DNA of 64,000 nt from Bacillus oleivorans (GCF_900207585.1 NZ_OAOP01000001.1:496001-560000), one strand, 5' to 3'; positions 1-10,060 are shown, counted from the first letter of the stretch. The notes: generated from the letters alone by a model not told the origin. A program made the numbers and translations.

Positions 1-652
1 CTGAAGTTAATAATCTTGTTATCGATGTGTTAAAAAAGCATTCAGCTGTACTATTTAATAGCTGTGTAACCTGCGATTCATGTCCCGATAAACCAGCCCT
101 ACGGTGTGTAACGTAGACCTTTTTAGCCACTGGTTCTAACGCATTGGCCCAGTCAATCGCACTATTTCCTCCGCCTGAAACGATGACCACTTTATTCTTA
201 AAATATTGCAATGATTTAACGGTGTAGTGTAAGTTCGAAACCTTTTCGAGACTCTGTCCTTCGATTTGAAGCTTTTGCGGTTTCAAGATTCCGCTTCCCA
301 CTGCCACGATAACGGTTTTTGAAATGTGTTCTTGTCCCGAAGAGCCTTTCAGAACAAACAGCCCATCTTCGTTGCGTGAAATAGAAGTGATCTTTTCATT
401 TAGGACTACTTCTGGCTGAAAGGTTAGACCCTGTTCAACTAACTGTTCTATTAATCTTGCACCTGTGATGGGTGTTTGCCCCCCAACGTCCCAAATCATT
501 TTTTCCGGATAAATGTGCAGTTTTCCCCCTAATTGTAGCTGGGCATCGATAATTTTCGTTTTCATTTCGCGAAGTCCACTATAAAAAGCAGAGTAAAGAC
601 CAGCCGGACCTCCACCAATAATCGTCACATCAAAACATTCCGCTTTTCTCAT
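1..652 (-). CDS. Ferredoxin--NADP+ reductase, type 2 (YumC-like), 3' end outside window
   Basis: The open frame reads leftward from ATG at 652-650 and leaves the window at base 1, giving about 217 N-terminal residues of a family that usually has about 330-350. An FAD-binding GGGPAGL motif lies near residues 12-18, and a second dinucleotide-binding site (VSGGGNSAIDWA, followed by a VYVTHRR stretch) near residue 165 fits NADPH. The order and spacing match the thioredoxin-reductase-like flavoprotein family of Bacillus YumC/YcgT, which passes electrons from NADPH to ferredoxin. It is transcribed divergently from a siderophore importer across two Fur boxes. Inference: it may serve reductive iron release from imported ferric siderophore. 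A GGAG-type ribosome site precedes the ATG. A repeat cluster (667-800) lies in its leader between promoter and start. Confidence 0.85.
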   Translation of the reverse strand, partial: MRKAECFDVTIIGGGPAGLYSAFYSGLREMKTKIIDAQLQLGGKLHIYPEKMIWDVGGQTPITGARLIEQLVEQGLTFQPEVVLNEKITSISRNEDGLFVLKGSSGQEHISKTVIVAVGSGILKPQKLQIEGQSLEKVSNLHYTVKSLQYFKNKVVIVSGGGNSAIDWANALEPVAKKVYVTHRRAGLSGHESQVTQLLNSTAECFFNTSITRLLTS

Positions 653-666
653 CCTTCTCACTCCTC

Positions 667-800
667 GAAACGGGGGGACGGTTCTTCTGTTTCATTTTTG
701 CTTTTGAAACGGAAGAACCGTCCCTATGTTTCTCATGTTTCATCAAATTTGAAACACAAGAACCGTCCCCATGTTTCATCCATGTTTCATCCATGTTTCA
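667..800. repeat. REP-like GGGACGGTTCT repeat cluster, three cores plus tail copies
   Basis: One forward unit (667-694) and one reverse unit (706-731) form a near-perfect hairpin. A second reverse unit (750-776) follows, then two further copies of only its end (ATGTTTCATCC). It lies in the leader of the minus-strand reductase gene, downstream of the Fur boxes in that direction. Confidence 0.9.
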
Positions 801-807
801 AATCATT

Positions 808-826
808 ATTGACAATGATTCTCAAT
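808..826. promoter_or_regulatory. Fur box 1
   Basis: The 19-base imperfect palindrome attgacaatgattctcaat follows the Fur 7-1-7 consensus (TGAnAATnATTnTCA). It lies between the divergent reductase and siderophore-importer genes, about 80 bases before the importer start. Confidence 0.8.
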
Positions 827-852
827 TAGATTATATTGTCATTGTAATTCAT

Positions 853-871
853 ATTGATAATGATTATCAAT
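853..871. promoter_or_regulatory. Fur box 2 (perfect palindrome)
   Basis: attgataatgattatcaat is a perfect 9-1-9 inverted repeat and matches the classic Fur operator. It ends 33 bases before the ATPase start and overlaps an ATG that would otherwise extend that reading frame, which is one reason to reject the longer start. Confidence 0.92.
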
Positions 872-904
872 ATCATTCTTAAATTTTTTATGGGAGGCTT
901 CGGT

Positions 905-1753
905 ATGATGGCTCGTCTATACACAGAGGACCTTAATATTAGCTATGGAGAGCGTTTAATTGTCCGGGATATGAGTATCGAAATCCCAGACAAAAAGATT
1001 ACTACAATCATAGGTTCCAATGGTTGTGGAAAATCGACTCTATTAAAAGCGATGACTCGTGTTATTCCGCATCAGGCGGGAGCTATCATCCTTGACGGAC
1101 GGAGTATCTCTCGGGAGAGTACGAAAGCACTGGCTAAAAAAATTGCCATCCTGCCGCAAACACCTGAAAGTGCGACCGGGCTTACAGTAGGGGAGTTAGT
1201 TTCCTATGGACGTTATCCCTACCAAAAGGGATTTGGCCGCTTAACAAGTAAGGATATGGACGTAATTAACTGGGCCCTAGAGGTTACGGGCATTTCAGAG
1301 TTTAAATATCAATCCGTGGATGCCTTGTCGGGTGGTCAGCGTCAGCGAGTTTGGATTGCGATGTCCCTCGCACAAGAGACTGACATGATTTTTCTGGATG
1401 AACCAACGACTTATTTAGATATGGCCCACCAGCTTGAGGTACTTGAACTTTTACAAAAGATGAATAAGGAACAAGGGAGAACTATTGTCATGGTTCTTCA
1501 CGACCTTAACCAGGCTGCACGCTTTGCTGATTACATAATTGCTCTAAAAGATGGCCAGATCGTTAAAGCGGGAGCTAGTGAAAAGGTCATCACACGAGAT
1601 GTATTAAGAACTGTTTTTCAAATCGACGCTGAAATAGGAAGAGATCCCCGAACTCAGAAACCTATGTGTATAACTTACAATCTTTTAAAAGGAGGAAACG
1701 AAAATGAAAAAACTGCAAATCACGTTTCTGCTCTTGTTGGCTCTCACTCTTAG
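905..1753 (+). CDS. Iron-siderophore ABC transporter, ATP-binding protein
   Basis: 282-residue ATPase of the FecE/FhuC/YusV type that powers ferric-siderophore import at the cytoplasmic face. Visible motifs: Walker A GSNGCGKST (37-45), signature LSGGQRQR (141-148), Walker B IFLDEP (162-167) and the switch histidine in VLHD (H199). ATG at 905 follows GGGAGG (892-897) at 7 bases; the upstream in-frame ATG at 854 is rejected because it lies inside Fur box 2. The 3' end overlaps the next gene by 50 bases, so the two are translated from one message in different frames. Two Fur boxes upstream predict induction by iron limitation. Which siderophore is bound depends on the next gene's product. Confidence 0.93.
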   Translation: MMARLYTEDLNISYGERLIVRDMSIEIPDKKITTIIGSNGCGKSTLLKAMTRVIPHQAGAIILDGRSISRESTKALAKKIAILPQTPESATGLTVGELVSYGRYPYQKGFGRLTSKDMDVINWALEVTGISEFKYQSVDALSGGQRQRVWIAMSLAQETDMIFLDEPTTYLDMAHQLEVLELLQKMNKEQGRTIVMVLHDLNQAARFADYIIALKDGQIVKAGASEKVITRDVLRTVFQIDAEIGRDPRTQKPMCITYNLLKGGNENEKTANHVSALVGSHS

Positions 1754-2639
1754 CGCTTGCGGGACCACAGCCCAACCGTCAGAGAAAACAGATCAAAATG
1801 CGACTAACAGCAATACTCAATCTTCTGAATCTGACACGTTTATATATCAATCGGAAAATGGTCCGGTAGAGATTCCGACTAACCCGCAGCGTGTTATTGT
1901 ACTTTCGACTTTTGCTGGGAATGTTTTATCTTTAGATGTCCCTCTTGTCGGCGTTGATTCTTGGTCTAAAATGAATCCGCGCTACCCGTTAGAGGGAGTG
2001 GAAGAGGTTACAGATGAAAGTCTAGAAAAAATCATTGAACTGGAGCCAGACCTTATTATTGGACTTTCTAATACGAAAAACATTGATAAATTAAAAGAAA
2101 TTGCTCCGGTTGTTACGTTTACTTATGGAAAATTGGACTATTTAACGCAGCATTTAGAGATTGGAAAGCTCTTAAATAAGGAAGAAGAAGCACAGAAGTG
2201 GGTTGATGATTTTAAAAAACGTGCAAAAGAAGCTGGAGAGGAAATTAAAGCGAAAATCGGTGAAGATGCAACGGTAACAGTGATCGAAAACTTTGACAAA
2301 GAGCTTTATGTTTTTGGTGAGAACTGGGGACGCGGAACTGAAATTCTCTATCAGGAAATGGGACTGAAAATGCCTGAAAAAGTAAAAGAAACCGCATTAA
2401 AGCCAGGCTATTATCAATTATCTTTAGAGGTGCTTCCTGAGTTCGTCGGAGATTATCTCGTCGTAAGTAAAACGGACGATAAGGCAAGTTCATTTATGGA
2501 GTCTGAAACGTTTAAAAATATTCCGGCTGTAAAAAATGGTCAAGTATTTGTGGCCAATGCAAACGAATTTTACTTTAATGATCCTATTACTCTAGAATTT
2601 CAGCTCGACTTTTTTAAGCAGTCGTTCCTTGGAAAGTAA
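1704..2639 (+). CDS. Iron-siderophore ABC transporter, substrate-binding lipoprotein (FhuD/YxeB-like)
   Basis: 311 residues with a lipoprotein signal peptide (lipobox LSAC, Cys19), then a low-complexity Ser/Thr/Asn linker and a two-lobed periplasmic-binding fold of the FecB/FhuD class. The VIVLSTF and EPDLIIGL segments and the ENWGRGTEILYQEMGL stretch resemble hydroxamate-siderophore binders such as Bacillus FhuD/YxeB, so ferrioxamine- or ferrichrome-like ligands are the best guess; the ligand cannot be read from sequence alone. The start follows AGGAGG and lies 50 bases inside the ATPase gene. A hairpin just after the stop may stabilise this message relative to the permease genes. Confidence 0.9.
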   Translation: MKKLQITFLLLLALTLSACGTTAQPSEKTDQNATNSNTQSSESDTFIYQSENGPVEIPTNPQRVIVLSTFAGNVLSLDVPLVGVDSWSKMNPRYPLEGVEEVTDESLEKIIELEPDLIIGLSNTKNIDKLKEIAPVVTFTYGKLDYLTQHLEIGKLLNKEEEAQKWVDDFKKRAKEAGEEIKAKIGEDATVTVIENFDKELYVFGENWGRGTEILYQEMGLKMPEKVKETALKPGYYQLSLEVLPEFVGDYLVVSKTDDKASSFMESETFKNIPAVKNGQVFVANANEFYFNDPITLEFQLDFFKQSFLGK

Positions 2640-2646
2640 TAGCTTA

Positions 2647-2672
2647 GGGGAATTCTTTTAAAGGAATTCCTC
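2647..2672 (+). terminator. Hairpin between binding-protein and permease genes (possible attenuator)
   Basis: GGGGAATTC and GAATTCCTC pair as a 9-bp stem with an 8-base loop just after the stop of the binding-protein gene. No U-tract follows, so it is more likely an mRNA-stabilising or processing hairpin than a full terminator. Confidence 0.5.
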
Positions 2673-2707
2673 TTCTACTATCTATAAAAAAGATTGGTTG
2701 ATTCGTC

Positions 2708-3709
2708 ATGAACATAAAGAAATTGACATTTGTATATAAAATGATTGCTTGTTTCCTGCTTTTTATAGCGGCGTTCTGTATTTCAATGGTGTTTGGAGCG
2801 GCCGATACCAGTGTAAAAGAAGTGTGGCTTGCTCTTGTATCTAATGTGAAGACAGACACGATTGTCATGATCCGGGAAATCCGATTGCCACGGGAAGTGG
2901 GGGCTATGTTTGTCGGTGCCGGACTATCAGTGGCAGGTGCGATCATGCAAGGGTTAACAAGAAATCCTTTAGCAGACCCTGGGTTGCTTGGTTTAACAGC
3001 AGGTGCGAATGCAGCCCTAGCTGTAACGATTGCCTTGATTCCAGTAGCCAATTACTTTGCGATCATGATTGCTTGTTTTATAGGTGCCGCCATTGGTGCG
3101 ATTATGGTTGTTAGTATAGGCGCCTTTACAAAAGGAGGATTTTCACCGCTTCGGATCGTGCTAGCGGGAGCTGCCGTTTCTGCATTTCTTTATGCGATTG
3201 CAGAGGGAGTCGGAATTTTTTTTAAAATTTCAAAGGAAGTGTCGATGTGGAGTGCCGGCGGGATTATTGGCACAACATGGAGTCAGCTTGGGGTTGTAGT
3301 GCCATTCATTGTTGTGGGTATTGTGATTTCCCTTTTCCTATCCAGACACCTAACCATTCTTAGCTTAAATGAAGAGCTTGCGATTGGATTGGGTCAAAAA
3401 ATCACCCAGATTAAATACGCTTTGTTTATCATTGTCATTATATTGGCGGGGGCTTCGGTGGCATTAGTTGGAAATCTAGCGTTTATCGGATTGATGATTC
3501 CTCATATTGTTCGGGCGATTGTCGGAACCGATTACCGCTTTGTATTGCCGATGGCAGCCCTATTGGGAGCTACATTTATGCTGATTGCGGATACGCTGGG
3601 ACGAAATCTGAATGCTCCTTTTGAAACCTCGGTTCCAGCGATTGTAGCCATGTTGGGACTTCCTTTCTTTTTATTCATTGTCCGTAAAGGAGGGAAGGCG
3701 TTCTCATGA
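2708..3709 (+). CDS. Iron-siderophore ABC transporter permease 1 (FecCD family)
   Basis: 333-residue polytopic membrane protein of the FecCD/BtuC family, with about nine or ten hydrophobic segments. Family hallmarks seen are IRLPREVGAMFVGAGLSVAGAIMQG near the N-terminus, NPLADPGLLGLTAGAN, and the ATPase-contacting loop LAFIGLMIPHIVRAIVG near residue 260. It forms one half of the membrane channel with the next gene product. Its stop overlaps the next start (ATGA, 3706-3709), so the two are translationally coupled. FhuB is the likely counterpart in Bacillus. Confidence 0.93.
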   Translation: MNIKKLTFVYKMIACFLLFIAAFCISMVFGAADTSVKEVWLALVSNVKTDTIVMIREIRLPREVGAMFVGAGLSVAGAIMQGLTRNPLADPGLLGLTAGANAALAVTIALIPVANYFAIMIACFIGAAIGAIMVVSIGAFTKGGFSPLRIVLAGAAVSAFLYAIAEGVGIFFKISKEVSMWSAGGIIGTTWSQLGVVVPFIVVGIVISLFLSRHLTILSLNEELAIGLGQKITQIKYALFIIVIILAGASVALVGNLAFIGLMIPHIVRAIVGTDYRFVLPMAALLGATFMLIADTLGRNLNAPFETSVPAIVAMLGLPFFLFIVRKGGKAFS

Positions 3710-4716
3710 TTCATCCTAGTTTAGTAAAAAAACAGCGATTTCTCATGCTTGGGTTTTTAGTACTGATTGTAATGACTGCAGTTATTAGCTTGTCGATCGG
3801 ATACGCTTCTCTATCATTCGATCGGCTGTTCCCGACGATTCTGGGAGAGGGCACCTTCAAAGAGGAATTCGTTTTATTTTCGATTCGTTTACCTCGAATT
3901 CTAATTACATTGCTAGCTGGTATGGCTCTTGCTGTATCGGGTGCCATCCTTCAGGGCATTACTCGAAATGACTTAGCAGATCCGGGAATAATCGGAATCA
4001 ATTCTGGTGCGGGTGTTGCGATTGCCGTATTCTTTTTGTATTTTCCAATCGATGCGGGGTCGTTTATCTATTTGCTTCCAGTTGTGGCTTTTGTGGGAGC
4101 ACTCTTGATTGCATGCTTGATTTTTTTATTTTCATACAGCAAACGGGTCGGTTTTCAGCCAGTAAAGTTGATTTTAGTAGGGGTCGGCTTTTCGATGGCA
4201 ATGTCCGGCACGATGGTGATCTTGATTTCCTCTTCGGAGCGGGAAAAAGTTGATTTTATCTCAAAATGGTTAGCAGGAAGTATCTGGGGGACAGATTGGC
4301 CTTTTATTCTAGCATTACTTCCATGGCTGATCATTCTGATTCCGTTTACTTTATTGAAGGCCCATCAATTAAATCTATTAAGCTTGCATGAGGAAACCGC
4401 GATGGGTGTAGGCGTCTCGATTGGAAAAGAGCGGTTTATGCTTCTCTTAACAGCCGTGGCTTTAGCAGCCGCTGCCGTTTCTGTCACGGGAGGCATCGCT
4501 TTTATAGGACTCATGGCACCACATATAGCCAAAGCCCTGGTTGGCAGGCGGCACCAACTGTATTTGCCCATTGCCATTCTTCTTGGCGGCTGGCTCCTAT
4601 TACTCGCCGACACCATCGGCCGAAACCTCGCAGACCCAGAAGGAATCGCAGCCGGAATCATGACCGCCCTCATCGGCGCCCCGTATTTTATTTATTTGTT
4701 GTTAAAGCTTAAGTGA
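3706..4716 (+). CDS. Iron-siderophore ABC transporter permease 2 (FecCD family)
   Basis: 336-residue partner permease with the same hallmarks as its neighbour: IRLPRILITLLAGMALAVSGAILQG, NDLADPGIIGINSGAG and IAFIGLMAPHIAKALVG. Together they make the heterodimeric channel of the importer; FhuG is the likely counterpart. It overlaps the upstream gene by four bases. The stop codon TGA (4714-4716) is the first triplet of a GGGACGGTTCT repeat unit. The last 100 codons are richer in GC third positions than the rest of the gene. Confidence 0.93.
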   Translation: MIHPSLVKKQRFLMLGFLVLIVMTAVISLSIGYASLSFDRLFPTILGEGTFKEEFVLFSIRLPRILITLLAGMALAVSGAILQGITRNDLADPGIIGINSGAGVAIAVFFLYFPIDAGSFIYLLPVVAFVGALLIACLIFLFSYSKRVGFQPVKLILVGVGFSMAMSGTMVILISSSEREKVDFISKWLAGSIWGTDWPFILALLPWLIILIPFTLLKAHQLNLLSLHEETAMGVGVSIGKERFMLLLTAVALAAAAVSVTGGIAFIGLMAPHIAKALVGRRHQLYLPIAILLGGWLLLLADTIGRNLADPEGIAAGIMTALIGAPYFIYLLLKLK

Positions 4717-4836
4717 AACGGAGGGACGGTTCTTGCGTTTCATCCTCTCGTTTGAAACACAAGAACCGTCCCCATGTTTTTATTGAAAATTTTGGAATCT
4801 AGTATAAGATAGAAGCAGGGGACGGTTCACATTTTC
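4714..4836. repeat. REP-like repeat pair and degenerate third copy
   Basis: A forward unit starts at 4714, where its TGA is the stop codon of the permease gene. A reverse unit follows (4753-4778), giving a hairpin. A decayed forward core (GGGGACGGTTCAC) lies at 4818-4830. The rest of the gap to the transposase gene (about 4840-5000) is AT-rich with nothing I can recognise. Confidence 0.88.
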
Positions 4837-5002
4837 ATTTAATAGAAAGGATGATGTAATTAAAATCTCAAAAATAGTTACTTATATCTTCGTGTGCATA
4901 GCCCCACTAAGAGTAATTTCCTTCTTAAAATATCTTCTATATTATGTAAAAAACTACACTTACAAATTCCAATAGACTGTTTCAACTCTTTTAAATGTAA
5001 TT

Positions 5003-5063
5003 GGTGGAACGGTTTTCTGTTTCATTATCTCTTTTGAAACGCAAGAACCGTCCCCATGTTTCA
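5003..5063. repeat. REP-like repeat pair upstream of the RAYT gene
   Basis: A degenerate forward unit (core reduced to GGAACGGTTTTCTG) and an intact reverse unit ending at 5063 lie 30 bases before the transposase start. A repeat beside its transposase is typical of REP/RAYT loci. Confidence 0.85.
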
Positions 5064-5093
5064 CAAATATCCAATCAGAATAGTGGTGATAGA

Positions 5094-5870
5094 ATGCCCC
5101 GGGTTGCCAGGGTCAAAAGTAATAGTGGTATATATCATATCATGCTAAGAGGTGCAAATAAGCAGGAGATATTTCACGATGATTATGATCGTAATATATT
5201 TCTAAACATTCTTGAAAAATATAAAATTCAATCTGATATGAGTATCTATGCCTGGTGTTTGATGAATAATCATGTTCATCTGCTTGTAAAAGAGGGTAGC
5301 GAAAATATTTCAGTCACCATGAAGCGAATCGGTGTGAGCTATGTTTGGCACTATAACTGGAAGTACCATACGAATGGTCATCTGTTTCAGGATCGGTTCA
5401 GAAGTGAGATTGTTGAAACATACCCTTATTTACTAAGAGTCACGCGTTATATCCATCAAAATCCGGTAAAAGCCGGGATCGTGAAAAGGGTGGATGACTG
5501 GAAATGGAGCAGCTGCCGCGGGTACTACGGTAAAAGTCTTGTTTCAGAAAATTTATTAGATCAAGAATATATCCTGAGTCACTTCTCTGTTAATCCGTCG
5601 GTTGCAAAAGAAAGATTCAAAGAATTTAATGAGATGCCTGATAATGATAGCTACCTGGAGGATAAAGATACCTGGAGGAGAATGACAGATAAAGAAGCGG
5701 GATTAAAAATCAAAAATTCACTAGGTTCTATTGAAATCGCGCAAGTAAAGAGCCTGCCTAAAACGGAACGAACCAGAGTGTTACGAAAAATTAAAGAAAT
5801 CAACGGACTTTCACTTCGCCAGGCCGCAAGAATCCTAGGTGTTTCCCCCTCGCTTATTAATAGGGCATGA
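5094..5870 (+). CDS. REP-associated tyrosine transposase (RAYT, Y1_Tnp/TnpA_REP family)
   Basis: 258 residues from ATG 5094. The frame is open further upstream but that part is encoded by a repeat and is rejected. Domain order: N-terminal PRVARVKSNSGIYHIMLRG, the metal-binding His-x-His in NNHVHLL (H60, H62), and the catalytic tyrosine in TRYIHQNPVKAG (Y119). A C-terminal helix-turn-helix (about 236-258, LSLRQAARILGVSPS) completes it. These are the hallmarks of IS200-like single-copy RAYTs, which in Gammaproteobacteria bind and nick REP hairpins. The gene is flanked by the GGGACGGTTCT repeats on both sides, and its own TGA stop is the first triplet of a variant repeat (TGAATCGGAGGGACGG). Both catalytic motifs are intact, so it may be active. 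It has no IS ends of its own. Confidence 0.9.
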   Translation: MPRVARVKSNSGIYHIMLRGANKQEIFHDDYDRNIFLNILEKYKIQSDMSIYAWCLMNNHVHLLVKEGSENISVTMKRIGVSYVWHYNWKYHTNGHLFQDRFRSEIVETYPYLLRVTRYIHQNPVKAGIVKRVDDWKWSSCRGYYGKSLVSENLLDQEYILSHFSVNPSVAKERFKEFNEMPDNDSYLEDKDTWRRMTDKEAGLKIKNSLGSIEIAQVKSLPKTERTRVLRKIKEINGLSLRQAARILGVSPSLINRA

Positions 5871-5980
5871 ATCGGAGGGACGGTTCTTCTGTTTCATTCC
5901 GTATCGCTCTTTTGAACAGGTAAGCACCATAACTTTGTTTTCTTTCCTTACGAATATATTAGAAACGTCCCTCTGCTTCA
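5868..5980. repeat. REP-like repeat at RAYT stop plus deletion remnant
   Basis: A forward unit (5868-5896) begins with the RAYT stop codon. At 5962-5980 a shortened reverse unit (GAAACGTCCCTCTGCTTCA) has both ends but has lost the AGAACC half of the core, so it looks like a deletion derivative. No gene is visible in 5871-6148. Confidence 0.8.
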
Positions 5981-6082
5981 AAAACTAAAGAAATAGACCT
6001 GGGTCAAAGCATATAATGAGAGAAAGACATTAAATTCGGATATAAGGTGGGCACATGCTTCGGTTCATCCGCACTGAATTTT

Positions 6083-6122
6083 TGAAACGTAAGAACCGTC
6101 CCTCTGTCTCACCTCTGCTTCA
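6083..6122. repeat. REP-like reverse unit
   Basis: A reverse unit (core AGAACCGTCCC) with a duplicated end (CTCTGCTTCA), 27 bases before the methyltransferase start. Confidence 0.85.
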
Positions 6123-6148
6123 AATTTAAGTAAAAAGGATGTGGGGAA

Positions 6149-6751
6149 ATGGCCAATGAAAGGTTGATTAGAGTTTTTGATAAACAGGCAAAAATCTATG
6201 AGAGAAGAAGAAGGCAGCGATCGGAAAAGAAATTTCGAGAAAGATTGATTCCTTTTGCTAGAGGTAAAGTATTAGAAGTAGCCGTTGGTGCAGGAGCGAA
6301 CTTTCCTTTTTATCCTAAGGGGGTAGAGGTGACAGCGGTTGATTTTAGTGAAGAAATGCTGAAGAGGGCAAAGGAAGCAGCCCGTGAAGAAGGGGTCTCA
6401 GCGACTTTCATCCACTCTGACGTCGAAACTCTCTCATTTCCGGACCAGTCTTTTGATACCGTGATTTCAACCTTATCCATGTGTGGATATGAGAATCCGA
6501 TTAAAATGTTGGATTCCTTTAGCAAGTGGTGCAAGCCAGACGGACAAATACTGCTGTTCGAACATGGGATTAGTTCTAATCGACTCCTTGGTTACATACA
6601 AACTCTTTTAAATCCATTAAACAGGAAGGTTGTTGGATGTCATCTTAACCGTGACATGGTGCACATCATCAAGCAATCCAATATAGAAATAGAAAAAATA
6701 GACCACCATTTGTTCGGTATGGTGCATTTGGTATGGGCAAAACCGATTTGA
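6149..6751 (+). CDS. Class I SAM-dependent methyltransferase
   Basis: 200 residues, Rossmann-fold methyltransferase of the UbiE/Methyltransf_11 type. The SAM-binding motif I is VLEVAVGAGANFPF (about 41-54), with the acidic loop VTAVDFSEEML after it and a motif IV-like FDTVISTLSMCGYEN. The substrate cannot be told. It resembles small Bacillus methyltransferases of unknown target that begin with a FDKQAKIYERRR-type N-terminus. ATG follows AAAGGATGTGGGG. Its stop TGA (6749-6751) is the first triplet of a GGGACGGTTCT repeat. Its neighbours on both sides are repeats, so it seems to be a single-gene unit. Confidence 0.85.
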   Translation: MANERLIRVFDKQAKIYERRRRQRSEKKFRERLIPFARGKVLEVAVGAGANFPFYPKGVEVTAVDFSEEMLKRAKEAAREEGVSATFIHSDVETLSFPDQSFDTVISTLSMCGYENPIKMLDSFSKWCKPDGQILLFEHGISSNRLLGYIQTLLNPLNRKVVGCHLNRDMVHIIKQSNIEIEKIDHHLFGMVHLVWAKPI

Positions 6752-6776
6752 AACGGAGGGACGGTTCTCCTGTTTC
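6749..6776. repeat. REP-like forward unit sharing the methyltransferase stop codon
   Basis: A 28-base unit with core GGGACGGTTCT. Its TGA is the stop of the upstream gene. A decayed fragment (TGAAACAGTGGAAC) follows at 6788. Confidence 0.9.
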
Positions 6777-6828
6777 GGCCTTATTTCTGAAACAGTGGAA
6801 CTATCTTATGTTCACCAAGAAATAAGTG

Positions 6829-6863
6829 AAAAAACCAACTCCAAGCTCAGGAGTTGGTTTTTC
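6829..6863. terminator. Bidirectional terminator between convergent genes
   Basis: AAAACCAACTCC and GGAGTTGGTTTT form a 12-bp stem, with A-run and T-run on its two sides, so it can end transcription from the methyltransferase side and from the PTS side. Confidence 0.85.
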
Positions 6864-6873
6864 TATGGTGAGA

Positions 6874-6985
6874 TGAAACACAGGAACCGCCCCTATGTTT
6901 CAGCGAACCGAAACGTGAGAACCGTCCCTATGTTTCACCCTGCCTATGTTTCAGCGAAACGAAACACAAGAACCGTCCCTCTGTT

Positions 6986-6988
<3 letters not shown>
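6874..6988. repeat. Three tandem REP-like reverse units ending in the bglP stop codon
   Basis: Three same-orientation units (the first with core GGAACCGCCCC, the others AGAACCGTCCC). Read on the minus strand, the last starts TGAAACAGAGGGACGG, and that TGA is the stop of the PTS gene. Confidence 0.9.
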
Positions 6989-9004
<2,016 letters not shown>

Positions 9005-9038
9005 TAAGATTGTGCGTTATTCTATTTTCTATATCACT

Positions 9039-9074
9039 ATCATATACCTTTTTTGAAAAATGTCAACGTTTTCA
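9039..9074 (-). promoter_or_regulatory. bglP promoter with overlapping cre box
   Basis: On the minus strand the -35 TTGACA (9066-9061) and -10 TATGAT (9044-9039) are 16 bases apart. The cre box TGAAAACGTTGACA (9074-9061) matches the CcpA consensus fully and overlaps the -35, so glucose repression by promoter occlusion is expected. Confidence 0.85.
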
Positions 9075-9094
9075 TTGACGATACATTTAATCAT

Positions 9095-9928
9095 TTATTG
9101 TCTATTCACGACTCTTTCAATATGAATCGTTAAATAGAGCATTTCTTCATTCGTTAACTCATGATTATACTGATGTTTAATAAAACTTTTAATCTTCTCC
9201 GTACATTGTGCCGCTTCTTTATGCTTTTGTTTGATCATGATATATAAATAGTCATCATCGTTTTCGTAATGGGTTCCTTTAAACACACGTTGAGCAAAAA
9301 ACTTCAAATGGGTAATAAAACGAAAATAGTTTAAAGATTCCTCATCAAACTCTACATTAAAATGATATTTAACAATATTAATAATCTGTTGAATAAATTT
9401 AGTAATATTTAACGTGGTGGTTACATCTTCATTCATTTCAGCATTGATAATATGAATGGCAATAAATCCTGCTTCATCCTCTGGAAGAGATACATTGAAT
9501 GTTTGATTGATTCTTTTAATTGCTTTTAATCCAATAGTAAATTCTTCTTTGTATAATTGTTTAATCTCCCATAGCAATGCATTCTTTATAACCGCACCTT
9601 TTTGATGCCTTTCTAATGCAAAATTAATATGATCGGTGAGGGAAACATATATATTGTCATTCAATTTTTTCCCTAAATTGTTTTTAGCATCATCTATAAT
9701 GGCTTCTACTTCACTCATTAATTCAATCGGTACTTCTCTAAGCAGCATTTTAAAATTATCAGAGGTCTGCTTATCTTTTAAGGCAAAGATTTTCTCAATC
9801 TTATCTTTTTCTACTTCTTCACCTTTCTTTTTTTGAAAAGCAATTCCTCTTCCCATAACAACTAGCTCATTGCCATCATCTTGTATGACACTGACAACAT
9901 TATTGTTCAGGACTTTATCTATTTTCAT
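9095..9928 (-). CDS. licT: BglG-family transcriptional antiterminator LicT
   Basis: 277 residues. An N-terminal CAT RNA-binding domain (about 1-57, KIDKVLNNNVVSVIQ) is followed by two PTS-regulation domains with the conserved histidines (DHINFALERH and FIAIHI in PRD1; FITHL and TIHIERV in PRD2). PTS-dependent phosphorylation of these controls dimerisation and RNA binding. ATG 9928 follows GGAGGG; a TTG at 9931 is the alternative. The gene lies between bglA and bglP, has its own cre-overlapped promoter, and its own leader carries a RAT, so LicT also antiterminates its own message. Confidence 0.95.
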   Translation of the reverse strand: MKIDKVLNNNVVSVIQDDGNELVVMGRGIAFQKKKGEEVEKDKIEKIFALKDKQTSDNFKMLLREVPIELMSEVEAIIDDAKNNLGKKLNDNIYVSLTDHINFALERHQKGAVIKNALLWEIKQLYKEEFTIGLKAIKRINQTFNVSLPEDEAGFIAIHIINAEMNEDVTTTLNITKFIQQIINIVKYHFNVEFDEESLNYFRFITHLKFFAQRVFKGTHYENDDDYLYIMIKQKHKEAAQCTEKIKSFIKHQYNHELTNEEMLYLTIHIERVVNRQ

Positions 9929-9972
9929 CAAATTGACCCTCCTTCCTCAACATCCTTAATCTCATAAAATAT

Positions 9973-10060
9973 AAAGAACCTAAGCCACGACAAATAAAGA
10001 TCCAAAAACGATCTCCATTACAAGCGACTTAGGTTTTGCCTGAAAAATCAGTAACAATCC
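9973..10060 (-). promoter_or_regulatory. RAT antiterminator/terminator leader of licT
   Basis: A 29-base RAT on the minus strand (10060-10032) starts GGATTGTTACTG and ends CAGGCAAAACC. The competing stem pairs CCTAAG with CTTAGG. The T-run after it is interrupted (TTCTTTATATTTT), so basal read-through into licT may be higher than for bglP. Confidence 0.88.

Noticed and set aside
854-904. Longer N-terminus of the siderophore ATPase from ATG 854
   Set aside because: The ATG lies inside a perfect Fur box and has no ribosome site; ATG 905 has GGGAGG at good spacing.
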